Of a DNA stretch of 64,000 nt, positions 44,101-51,022 are shown piece after piece. Position 1 is the stretch's first letter, and each line of letters begins with the position of its first letter. The position numbers and the translations under genes were made by a program. The notes under the pieces are model-generated. The model made no database searches. It was not told where the DNA came from and saw only the letters and a program-made list of their open reading frames with translations. This DNA comes from Bacillota bacterium (GTDB lineage: Bacteria > Bacillota > Clostridia > Christensenellales > UMGS416), in NCBI GenBank assembly GCA_023410875.1, contig JAEYPH010000076.1:1-64000 (forward strand), written 5' to 3'.

Positions 44101-45154
44101 ACCAGACACAATAAACATATTTGCCGTCTGGAGATGGCTGAAGGCCTCCCGTAAGGTTGCTGTAGCGGCCTATCAAGTTTCTCTCAATAGCCGGAGATGT
44201 CAGAGAATCAACGATCCGAATCGTGTTAATGCTTCGGATATCCTCAGTCATGGCCGCTGCACAGGCATCTACCTGCGCAGAGAGCGACGCGCTGCCCAAA
44301 TCTGCGCGGTAGGCCATGCGGGTGCCATCGTCGCGCGTCGAAGCGATTTTGCTCTCTGTCTCCGCTACCCGGTCAAAGTAGCTCTGCGGCCAGCTCGGGG
44401 ACATCATGGAGAAATAGATCAGTTTACCGTTGTCAGCCAGAAAAGGCGACGCCTCAGCCCGAGCTGCCTGGATATAGATGTTGTTCGCCTGCTCAAAAAC
44501 GTCAGGGTAGCATAGCTGCCCTTGAGACGCCGTTGGAAAACCGTCAGTAAGCAGAAGCATTACTTTCATTGCCCCAGCCCGTGCGCCCGTCGTGCTGCTA
44601 AGCATGCTTCGACCCAAGCTGATCGCCCGCTCCATGTTCGTGCTGTCGCCGGGAGCGTCGGGGTCAGGATCAGGACTGCCGTAGGTGTCCGCGGTCTCCT
44701 GCAGCGTGGCTTTCTGACTACTAGGAAGGAAATTGGATCGCTTAGCCGCGTCAGCGTTGGCTCCAGCAACATAGGCTGTCGGTCCTGTATAGGTACCGAA
44801 GGCAATGCGCACATCGGCATTGGGGATGCTGTAGAGGCTGTTTATCAGCTGGTCTGTTGCTCTGTCCAGCCAGTAATCGATTGTCTTGCCCTGGTAGGTT
44901 GCCTTGTTGGATATCGTGATATCACGAAGCAATACGATGTCGATGGGCCGCGGCTTGGTGCCGTTGTCTTTAACGGTCAGCTCTACATGAATAGTTCGAC
45001 ACTTATCAGTGCACCAGCTCAATGTCTTTGTCACAATGACGGAAGGATTGGCGGCCGATCGCCCGATCAGCGGAATCAGGCCCACAATGAGGATCAGCAC
45101 CGCTATTGATGCTATGACGCGTCGTTGATGAAGCTTACCGATGCTTTTTAGCAT
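41186..45154 (-). CDS. Secreted VWA/MucBP/CARDB adhesin-like protein
   Basis: 1,322 residues; ATG at 45,154 with GGAGAGG, overlapping the upstream gene by 20 nt. An N-terminal signal or anchor helix (VIASIAVLILIVGLIPLIG) is followed by a von Willebrand A domain; the MIDAS reads DIVLLRDITIS (DxTxS form). Near residues 495-560 there is a MucBP-like unit (NVVVRYVDKATGELMA). Four CARDB-like modules of about 105 residues follow (starts such as PADLTVTSLTTD, PDLTITNLITD, PDLIVTSLTTN, PDLTVTAANTT). No LPxTG or C-terminal membrane anchor is present. Probably displayed or secreted with the Tad system; ligand unknown. Confidence 0.85.
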   Translation of the reverse strand: MLKSIGKLHQRRVIASIAVLILIVGLIPLIGRSAANPSVIVTKTLSWCTDKCRTIHVELTVKDNGTKPRPIDIVLLRDITISNKATYQGKTIDYWLDRATDQLINSLYSIPNADVRIAFGTYTGPTAYVAGANADAAKRSNFLPSSQKATLQETADTYGSPDPDPDAPGDSTNMERAISLGRSMLSSTTGARAGAMKVMLLLTDGFPTASQGQLCYPDVFEQANNIYIQAARAEASPFLADNGKLIYFSMMSPSWPQSYFDRVAETESKIASTRDDGTRMAYRADLGSASLSAQVDACAAAMTEDIRSINTIRIVDSLTSPAIERNLIGRYSNLTGGLQPSPDGKYVYCVWSPSATGATWTGGYDIRVPADVMTSGYPDFPVSSLKVISYDNTGEAYIDTREAARITIPGEIQLSEPTVSGSIIYGDTMTLKAPTISGGSSPFTVKWTRNTDNWTASGQTVNVVSTGDVTYTALVIDGQTCQALNTVKITPPRGNVVVRYVDKATGELMAADASYTISDYSGKAYTTSARSYSRYTLDSISGSASGEIPLSSTAYVSYRYVFNNASPAVTISNSPTDLENGDTTVVTFAPTDPNNDTMALTASMQYMGLNNDSPGKVTTICTNLSRASGQKHTYTTAALTTGYYRVSASVTDEYGLSGSSTRTIQVKARPADLTVTSLTTDKSQYKPGETVTASAVVANQGETAASNAVIRLTSSPSVGTQNKPVSIGAGSSATVTYTFTAPSYTTATTIALTATADATNVIAESNEANNSASRSIQVLPALPDLTITNLITDASTYDGGDTITVTATVKNQGYDTAAASTLKLAYGSSSTTSAVGSIAVGGTSTVTLTITAPFYTSTTTLTLTATADSAGVLTELDETNNARSTSVTVLAAKPDLIVTSLTTNKGAYESGDTVTVTAIVMNQGNQAAGSFTTRLMTNPATSPLDKSCSLAAGASTTLIYSFIAPEYMTATAMTLTATADATGVISESNESNNTKTASITINALRPDLTVTAANTTDWYTGMEVLVSARVANLSSQPVPSVIVRLTAGSMTVNETIPVPGNGSNLAVFRFRVPSSPGTVSVTIKADPDNLINEISESNNQLSKSQAAVAIPAPTYADPDEPALESYFQQHGKTVPALPTTTASSSHSWQEVRLEGGSYNLKTYWATLSTVFTVLPDPRIARADQPGVMESGFGVTISATTTLSTNYDKPTKLIGPQMLWLFYPESAYGQAVQWPTLHEAMSVQSSTSGSTSTITWEYPVNPVSTSGSRLHFTPLWFPDNTAYTTLAQAFYGWSPLGQMIDYANSSVTIQGDMYDRITVVRMR

Positions 45155-45650
45155 TATCTGTCCTCTCCTTCCGTTTACGTCGGGCTACCAGGCACAATGT
45201 GCAAACAGCAAGAGCAAAGATCAGTACACTTTCCAGCCAATGCTTCTTCAAGAAGTCCAGCGTCGCCCTGATCGGGCATTCGGTACTGCCGGTGACTGCC
45301 TGTGCATATTCGCATGGGGTTCCGGTCTGCTCATACGGTGGGGCCGATTCTGCAGCTCCAGCAGGCGCTTCTCCTAAGTCGATGCCAAAGGCGTCCAGGT
45401 TGTACTGGCGCTTGTCAGCGAAGATCTCCAGATTGTACATCCGCTGATTATCTGGAAAGTATTCGTAGTCGCACGGTGTACCGCCGAAGTCGATTGCAGC
45501 CTGGGTTTTACACTCGCGCTCTGTGCCGTTGTAGATCTTGTTCCGGTAGTATGCAGTGATCGGTGCATCGCCCGCCGCAAGGGCAACCAGGGGAAAAAGA
45601 AGGGCCATCACGATTGTGATGGCCACTACAGCAAATATTCTGCTTTTCAT
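45135..45650 (-). CDS. Small surface protein with AYYR domain and C-terminal anchor
   Basis: 171 residues; ATG at 45,650 with AAGGAGAT. Signal peptide 1-25 (MKSRIFAVVAITIVMALLFP ... ALA). Residues 30-95 contain ITAYYRNKIYNGT, a C-x-x-Q motif, CDYEYFPDNQRMYNL and YNLDAFGIDL, a domain shared with the next gene. Cysteines 110-125 may pair. A C-terminal membrane helix (SVLIFALAVCTLCLVA) plus RRKRKERTDNAKKHR anchors it. I do not know the family; likely membrane-attached and exposed. Confidence 0.75.
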   Translation of the reverse strand: MKSRIFAVVAITIVMALLFPLVALAAGDAPITAYYRNKIYNGTERECKTQAAIDFGGTPCDYEYFPDNQRMYNLEIFADKRQYNLDAFGIDLGEAPAGAAESAPPYEQTGTPCEYAQAVTGSTECPIRATLDFLKKHWLESVLIFALAVCTLCLVARRKRKERTDNAKKHR

Positions 45651-45672
45651 GGTCTGCCTTATCTCCTTGTTT

Positions 45673-47514
45673 TTAGGATGTGACTGGCGAGAAGGGGCTG
45701 TAGACCTTCGACTTCCCTACCAGGCGGTATGCTCTGACTTTATAGAAGAACGTCTTTCCCGCTGGAAGCTTGGTATTGATATAGCTTGTAGAAGTGGTCT
45801 CTCCAATCTTGGTGTAGGTGCCAGCGTTGGATGTGGCGCGGTACACTTCATACTTCGTCGCGCCGGCAACTTTATTCCATACGAGTTTGACGCTGGTCGA
45901 AGAGGCCTTGATCGCGCTTATGGATGTCGGAGCCGTGGGTACAGGTTTGGCCGCAAAAACAGCGGTAAAGTTGCTGTACACCTTGGTCTTGCCCATCAAC
46001 CTGTACGCCCGTACTTTGAAATAACAGGACTTGCCAGTAGGCAACTGGCCCTTGGTATATGTCGTTGACGTAGTTTCGGTTACCCACTTGAACTGCCCTT
46101 TGCTGGTGTCAGCGCGGTAGATCTCATACTTCGTCGCGCCGGCTACTGCATTCCAGGTCAGCTTCACGCTGTTGTAGGATGCGGATGTTGCTTTGGGTGC
46201 AGTTGGAACTGCCGGTACCGCAATGGCTGAGAAAGCCGGAACAAACGCCCCGTATACCTTTTTCCCGCTCACCGTGCGGTACGCCCGAACCTTGAAGTAA
46301 TAGCGCTTCCCGGTTGTGAGTTTGCTGCTTGTGCTGGTGGTGCCGGCAACCGTGGCTACCCGCTGATAGGTCCCCGTAGAAGATGCGCTGCGCCATACCT
46401 CATATCCGCCTGCGCCGGTCACGGCTTTCCAGGTCAGCTTGATGCTGTTATAAGACGCTGATGCTGCCTTTGGCGCTGCAGGAGACGATGGCACCGGTAT
46501 GGCTGAGACCGCTGATACAAACGCTCCATACACCTTTTTGCCGCTCACCGTGCGGTATGCCCGAACTCTGAAATAGTAGCGTTTACCGGTTGTGAGCTTG
46601 GTGCTGATGCTGCTGGTGCCGGACACCGTGGCCACCCGCTGATAGATTCCCGTAGAAGATGCGCTGCGCCATACCTCATAACCACCTGCGCCGGCCACGG
46701 CTTTCCAGGCAAGCTTTACGCTGTTATAGGATGTCGAAGCTGCCTTAGGTGCTAACGGAGTTGCCGGTACCGGAATGGCCGAGACAGCCTGCGTGAACGA
46801 ACTATATACCCTGGTGCCGCTCACCGTGCGATAAGCCCGTACCTTGAAGTAATAGCGTCTGCCGGTTGTGAGCTTACTGCTTGTGCTGCTGGTGCCGGAC
46901 ACGGTGGCCATGCGATAATAACCAGAGCCAACGCTATACCATACCTCATATCCACCTGCACCAGACACAGCACTCCAGCTCACCTTGATGCTGTTGTAGG
47001 ATGCCGAAACTGCCTTCATGGAACCGGGCGCTGCAGGCGCTATAGGCTTAGCTGTCGGTGACGCGGTGGGCTTAACTGTTGTCGTCGTAGGCGTTGCCGT
47101 TGGCCTAGTCGAAGGCTGCTGAGTCGTACTGGAGCTCGATGGCGTCGGGTCAGGGGAAGATGTGGTCTGCGTGGGCGTAGGAGTTGAGCTGGATGGCGCG
47201 GGTGTCAGGCCAGGAATATCAATCCCAAATGCATCATAATTGTACTGCCAAGTCTCATCATTCAGATTGAGATTATAGAGCTTCTGCGTTTTGCGAAGGT
47301 ACTCATAATCACAGACTGCATAGATCGATTTGCCATCTACGATAGCAAAATCGTACCATGCTTGCTCCTGGCACTGCCGAATGGTGCCATGATAGACTTT
47401 ATCGCGGTAGTAGGCGGTCACGATCTCTTCGTCGGCAGCGAACGCCGGCGAAGCCATGCAGATGATCAATACCACGGTCAACAGCAGTGTCGCGAATACT
47501 TGCGCCTTTCTCAT
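45673..47514 (-). CDS. Secreted protein with AYYR domain and five FN3 repeats
   Basis: 613 residues; ATG at 47,514 with AAAGGGTGG. Signal peptide 1-27 (ending ASPAFAA). Residues 30-105 carry the same domain as its neighbour (VTAYYRDKVYHGT, CDYEYLRKTQKLYNL, YNYDAFGIDI). A Ser/Thr/Pro-rich spacer leads to five FN3-like repeats of about 88 residues with a SYNSxKLxWKAVxGAGGYEVW core; repeats 1-3 are closely similar at DNA level. No cell-wall anchor is visible. Probably a cell-surface or matrix-binding protein exported by Sec. Confidence 0.82.
   Translation of the reverse strand: MRKAQVFATLLLTVVLIICMASPAFAADEEIVTAYYRDKVYHGTIRQCQEQAWYDFAIVDGKSIYAVCDYEYLRKTQKLYNLNLNDETWQYNYDAFGIDIPGLTPAPSSSTPTPTQTTSSPDPTPSSSSTTQQPSTRPTATPTTTTVKPTASPTAKPIAPAAPGSMKAVSASYNSIKVSWSAVSGAGGYEVWYSVGSGYYRMATVSGTSSTSSKLTTGRRYYFKVRAYRTVSGTRVYSSFTQAVSAIPVPATPLAPKAASTSYNSVKLAWKAVAGAGGYEVWRSASSTGIYQRVATVSGTSSISTKLTTGKRYYFRVRAYRTVSGKKVYGAFVSAVSAIPVPSSPAAPKAASASYNSIKLTWKAVTGAGGYEVWRSASSTGTYQRVATVAGTTSTSSKLTTGKRYYFKVRAYRTVSGKKVYGAFVPAFSAIAVPAVPTAPKATSASYNSVKLTWNAVAGATKYEIYRADTSKGQFKWVTETTSTTYTKGQLPTGKSCYFKVRAYRLMGKTKVYSNFTAVFAAKPVPTAPTSISAIKASSTSVKLVWNKVAGATKYEVYRATSNAGTYTKIGETTSTSYINTKLPAGKTFFYKVRAYRLVGKSKVYSPFSPVTS
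45700..47020 (-). repeat. Tandem DNA repeats encoding FN3 units
   Basis: Five units of about 265 bp. The region 46,200-47,000 is the most conserved, including nearly identical blocks such as the ones coding GGYEVWRSAS and GKRYYFKVRAYRTVSG. Such repeats could recombine and change repeat number between strains. Confidence 0.7.
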
Positions 47515-47619
47515 CTGGAGCCACCCTTTCGCAGAGCCAATCTTCTACCCATAGTATACCATAAACACCATGAGATTACAATAAGTTGATGTAATCTAAC
47601 GCTAATTAGAAACAGTCGG

Positions 47620-48087
47620 TTAAGGATCGATGTAGAGCACCTTCGATTTAACGGAGATGGGGATCTGGATCGCCGGAAGAACATCGGTGAGCCAGGGCAG
47701 CGGCATCGACCAGATGCCGGAAGTGTTCATCCAGCCTGTGTTGATTTCCGCAACTAGACCGCTTACTCTGTAAAGCTCTCCCCCCCCTGCTCTGCGAATC
47801 CATGTGCCTGTTGATTCTTCTTCCCAGCCGGTAATCATCAGGTTTGCTTCCAGGTCGTCCTGGGTGATCGATGCGGGTATGTCCAGATCAAGATCCCGGA
47901 CATTGTTGTTGGCCATGTTGCGGTCCACCGAGACGCTGCCTGCGCGCTCCAGATCCACTTGCGCAGCCTGGTACTTGGCGTACACCAGGCTGATTGTGTA
48001 TACGACCAGCGAGATCAGCATCATGGCCAGAAGAAGCAAGATAGAAAGGAGCATGGAGTTGCCCCGCTCGTTCTGCACCGTCTTCAC
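47620..48087 (-). CDS. TadE-like pseudopilin
   Basis: 155 residues from GTG at 48,087, which overlaps the upstream TGA (GTGA) and has GGAGGTG upstream. NERGNSMLLSILLLLAMMLISLVVYTISLVYAK is a short N-terminal tail and one membrane helix, as in TadE/TadG minor pilins. The C-terminal domain is beta-rich, with VLYIDP at the end. It would be assembled with the Flp-like pilin by the Tad machinery. Confidence 0.7.
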   Translation of the reverse strand: MKTVQNERGNSMLLSILLLLAMMLISLVVYTISLVYAKYQAAQVDLERAGSVSVDRNMANNNVRDLDLDIPASITQDDLEANLMITGWEEESTGTWIRRAGGGELYRVSGLVAEINTGWMNTSGIWSMPLPWLTDVLPAIQIPISVKSKVLYIDP

Positions 48088-48512
48088 TTCCAGTACACCT
48101 CCGACATACCCTGTGCGGCTGATCGCACCGTAACCGGTATCACGACGGGAGCGCCGGCTGCCGGCCGGAAGATCGTGATATCGACCTGTTTGGTGGCAGT
48201 CAATGTAAAGGACGTTTTGAGTTGGATCTTCTTCTCTGCTGCATCGAACCAGGTTGCTTGCCAATTTGTGGAGTCAGGCAGGACGCCTGGCGTCGTATCA
48301 AGCACCTGCTGAACTTCAGGGCCTACCCGGCCAGCGACCTCAACAGTACGAACGAGATGGCGCACCGTGCTATTCAAGCCCATCTGGGTTGTAAAGATGG
48401 GGAACAGCATCATGATGGAGGACATGAACGTGAAAACTATGAGCAGTGTCACCGAAACGTCAATGTAGGCTTCACCGCGGCGGCTCCGAACTATGTGCAG
48501 GCATCTGTTCAT
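48084..48512 (-). CDS. DUF4320-type pilin-like protein
   Basis: 142 residues; ATG at 48,512 with AAAGGAG. SRRGEAYIDVSVTLLIVFTFMSSIMML is a prepilin-like N-terminal helix; LVRTVEVAGRVGPEV follows. The layout matches DUF4320, found in ICE-borne Tad clusters. It shares the RGExxxDV start motif with the 79-aa gene upstream, so the two probably derive from one pilin type. No prepilin peptidase gene is in the window. Confidence 0.75.
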   Translation of the reverse strand: MNRCLHIVRSRRGEAYIDVSVTLLIVFTFMSSIMMLFPIFTTQMGLNSTVRHLVRTVEVAGRVGPEVQQVLDTTPGVLPDSTNWQATWFDAAEKKIQLKTSFTLTATKQVDITIFRPAAGAPVVIPVTVRSAAQGMSEVYWK

Positions 48513-48585
48513 GACGAGCTCCTTTCAGTCTTTTGCATGTGGTTTATATAAAGGAAATCCTGTTTCCATCCTTCTCGAAATTAGA

Positions 48586-48612
48586 AGGGAGCCAGCCTAT
48601 GCCAGCTCCCTT
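48586..48612. repeat. Stem-loop after the Flp-like gene
   Basis: AAGGGAGC (48,585-48,592) pairs with GCTCCCTT (48,605-48,612). The following minus-strand CTAATTT is only weakly U-rich. Possibly raises pilin mRNA stability. Confidence 0.5.
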
Positions 48613-48641
48613 GGTGGTTTGCTTTAGGTCGGTATGGAACT

Positions 48642-48881
48642 TCAGCCGGCAGTCAGCTCTGATGTGATGCGAGCGATGAGCGAGCTGAACAAGCCAGGTA
48701 TAGCAGCATTCAGGACGCCGAGAACGACACCGCCAATGAGTACAACAATCAGCACCTTCATTGCCACGTCCACAAAGCCCTCGCCGCGGTTGTTGTTGAA
48801 CGAGATCTTGGAAGTACTGACGATGAAGTTGGTCTTGAACGTGTTCAGTGTGCGGCGGGTAACATAGAGGATCTTTTTCAT
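48642..48881 (-). CDS. Flp-like major pilin (DUF6133 type)
   Basis: 79 residues. ATG at 48,881 follows AAAGGAAGATTCACC, and is preferred over ATG at 48,899. The basic N-terminus (MKKILYVTRRTLNTFKTNF) precedes NRGEGFVDVAMKVLIVVLIGGVVLG, a single hydrophobic helix like Flp pilins, then GLFSSLIARITSELTAG. The size, position between TadC and the pseudopilins, and hairpin after the gene fit the main structural subunit. Confidence 0.75.
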   Translation of the reverse strand: MKKILYVTRRTLNTFKTNFIVSTSKISFNNNRGEGFVDVAMKVLIVVLIGGVVLGVLNAAIPGLFSSLIARITSELTAG

Positions 48882-48909
48882 GGTGAATCTTCCTTTCATT
48901 TGCTACGAA

Positions 48910-49791
48910 TCAGAATCCGACAGAGGACATGTTGCGAATTATGAGCATGACCAGCGGAACCATGAACATGACGATCATGATCATGGTCAGGATGAACGAC
49001 GCGGCTTTTACCCTACCGGGTCGCTTCTCGCTCTCCCGGCGTAACTGCTCTCGTTGCTGTGTCCGCAGGCTTTGCTCCAGGATCTGCAGGGCTGTGCGTT
49101 GATCCACGCCCTGGTGGACGCCACAAAGGATGGAAACCAGCGAAGAGAATTGTGGCAACTGTAACCGGGCTTCCAGGTTGCGCAGGGCGATGGTGTGGTT
49201 TCCGGTTTTCATTTCGAAGATGAGCTTATCCAGCTCCCGGCTCATCGTTACGCCTGCGACCTTGCGGTATTGGATCATAAAGGATAGCAGGTCGCGGTTG
49301 TCTTCCAGGGTGTAGTTTAGGGTTTCCACCAGCCGCGGCAGCTCCAGCTGCAGTTCTCGGTTGACATTGCCCACCTTTTGCTGGATGTCTTGCATGGCTC
49401 GGAAGTAGTTCAGCACAGCACCTACAGCGACCAGCACGAATAAGATAGGAATACCCAGTGGTATGAGCAACAGCCCCACCAGGGCAAAGGCCACGGATTT
49501 GACGATGGTTTCCGCTACGAACTTTCTGGGCTCTTGTTCCTTCCCCAGCCGGTCAAAGTCGGCGCGCATGTGCCGCTCCCGGTACTCACTCATGGGCAGC
49601 AGCTTCGCCAGTAAGCGAATTGCCGGCGACAGGAGCTTGTTTTCCAGTTGCTTGGAGAACGACGGCTTACCCAGCCGATACCGCAAGGCATTCCGCGCTG
49701 CGCTGCTGGGCAACATCAGCAGGCCGGCCAGCAGGCTATACAGACCGTAGGCGATCAAAAAGAAGACGATACCCAGCAGGATTAAGCGCAC
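48910..49791 (-). CDS. tadC: TadC-like T2SF-domain platform protein
   Basis: 293 residues from GTG at 49,791, which is well placed behind GGGAGGTG; an ATG nine codons earlier would place this site inside the gene. N-terminal helices, then a cytoplasmic T2SS-F domain (LELPRLVETLNYTLEDNRDLL; GVHQGVDQRTALQILEQSL) and a final membrane pair. It forms the inner-membrane platform with TadB. Confidence 0.85.
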   Translation of the reverse strand: MRLILLGIVFFLIAYGLYSLLAGLLMLPSSAARNALRYRLGKPSFSKQLENKLLSPAIRLLAKLLPMSEYRERHMRADFDRLGKEQEPRKFVAETIVKSVAFALVGLLLIPLGIPILFVLVAVGAVLNYFRAMQDIQQKVGNVNRELQLELPRLVETLNYTLEDNRDLLSFMIQYRKVAGVTMSRELDKLIFEMKTGNHTIALRNLEARLQLPQFSSLVSILCGVHQGVDQRTALQILEQSLRTQQREQLRRESEKRPGRVKAASFILTMIMIVMFMVPLVMLIIRNMSSVGF

Positions 49792-49795
49792 ACCA

Positions 49796-50098
49796 TCACC
49801 TCCCTGCCCCTGCTGCATGTGGCATGGATACGGGTTTTAGCTGGGTATAAAACCCGAGACCTTCCAGCACGGGAATCATGCAACCGGCTTGCGTGGGTAC
49901 TGACATGAGCTTGCATACCCGGTAATGCTCATCAATGATGACCGGATCGGTGCCCGGATCAGCGACGGCTTCAAAGCCTTCGGGCAGCACGTACTCGCGC
50001 GGAACGCCCAGGAAAGGGCCTGTAGTATTGACCGGAGATAAAGAAAACGCCCGGCCATCGCCAGGCGTCTCCACAAGATAGAGTTTTACGATGCTCAT
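49796..50098 (-). CDS. Hypothetical protein inside the tad operon (100 aa)
   Basis: ATG at 50,098 with GGAGGA; the gene sits between tadB and tadC (9 and 4 nt gaps). MSIVKLYLVETPGDGRAF, LGVPREYVLPEGFEAVADPG and YRVCKLMSVPTQAGCMIPVL form a small beta-rich domain. I do not recognise it. Its constant place among Tad genes implies a role in pilus assembly or regulation. Confidence 0.7.
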   Translation of the reverse strand: MSIVKLYLVETPGDGRAFSLSPVNTTGPFLGVPREYVLPEGFEAVADPGTDPVIIDEHYRVCKLMSVPTQAGCMIPVLEGLGFYTQLKPVSMPHAAGAGR

Positions 50099-50107
50099 GG
50101 CTCCTCC

Positions 50108-51019
50108 TTACTTGATTGGTCGGTTGATTCTGGAAACCCAAAATCCGGTGAACAGCACCGCCGCCAGTACCACGGCCAACGTGATTTTTCCCGGCAACGT
50201 ATGCATGAGCATGTCGTACCACTGGGGCATCATCATACCCATCAGCGGAATGCTGCCCAGTATCATAAGGACAGTCAGAACGTAGTCGCCGAAATGCTTC
50301 TGAAAGGCCGTATCCACCTCCATTTGGATGCGGCGGGTTTCTCCCAGGCGTTCGACGATACCCGGCAGAGCAAACCGCAATTGCCGGTCGTGGGTGCACT
50401 GGATCAGGATGCTGCACCAATCTTGCCAGTGGCGGTTGTTGATCTGCTCACGCAGATTCGACAGCGCCCGCTCCTGGCTGCTGTCTATCAGTCGTGTCTC
50501 TGTCAGAAAACGGCGAAATATGCCATCCAGCGGTGCTGGCACCAGTTGGATGTTACTCTCAACTGAGCCGATGAAGTCGCCGGTCTGAACATAGGTGTTG
50601 GTAAGGATACTCATTGCCGTCTCCATCTTCTCGGCCAGCGCGCGGGTGTACTCGCCGGTGCGGAAGAAAATGACGACCAGTGGCAGAGCGGCCAGGCCGA
50701 TTGCCAGGACGATAGCGGCCAGCAGGTTGTCCATCCAAATGCCGGCCAGAAGACCCAGCGCCGCCAGGATAACCGATGCCCAGGCATAGCCGATACTCTT
50801 GTCGTCCATGCCAGACTGCTCCAACATGAGCCGGGCGGCTTCGATCTGACGCTGCACCAGCCCGGCTTTGGCTCCGGTCAGCGCCCGGATGCGCTGCCGC
50901 TTGCGACGACGGTGTAACACCGGCTTGAAGAGTACTAGCGCGAAGTTGCGGGGCTGGATGTTCAGGAGAAGAAAAAGCCCTGCCGTCAGAAGCAGGGAGC
51001 AAGCGAGTTTGTATAGCAT
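50108..51019 (-). CDS. tadB: TadB-like T2SF-domain platform protein
   Basis: 303 residues; ATG at 51,019 with GGAGGT. An N-terminal helix (ACSLLLTAGLFLLLN) and a cytoplasmic T2SS-F domain (SMAILTNTYVQTGDFIGSVE; FRRFLTETRLIDSSQERALS) end in two membrane helices. It is the second platform subunit of the Tad machine and follows tadA by 3 nt. Confidence 0.87.
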   Translation of the reverse strand: MLYKLACSLLLTAGLFLLLNIQPRNFALVLFKPVLHRRRKRQRIRALTGAKAGLVQRQIEAARLMLEQSGMDDKSIGYAWASVILAALGLLAGIWMDNLLAAIVLAIGLAALPLVVIFFRTGEYTRALAEKMETAMSILTNTYVQTGDFIGSVESNIQLVPAPLDGIFRRFLTETRLIDSSQERALSNLREQINNRHWQDWCSILIQCTHDRQLRFALPGIVERLGETRRIQMEVDTAFQKHFGDYVLTVLMILGSIPLMGMMMPQWYDMLMHTLPGKITLAVVLAAVLFTGFWVSRINRPIK

Positions 51020-51022
51020 GGT

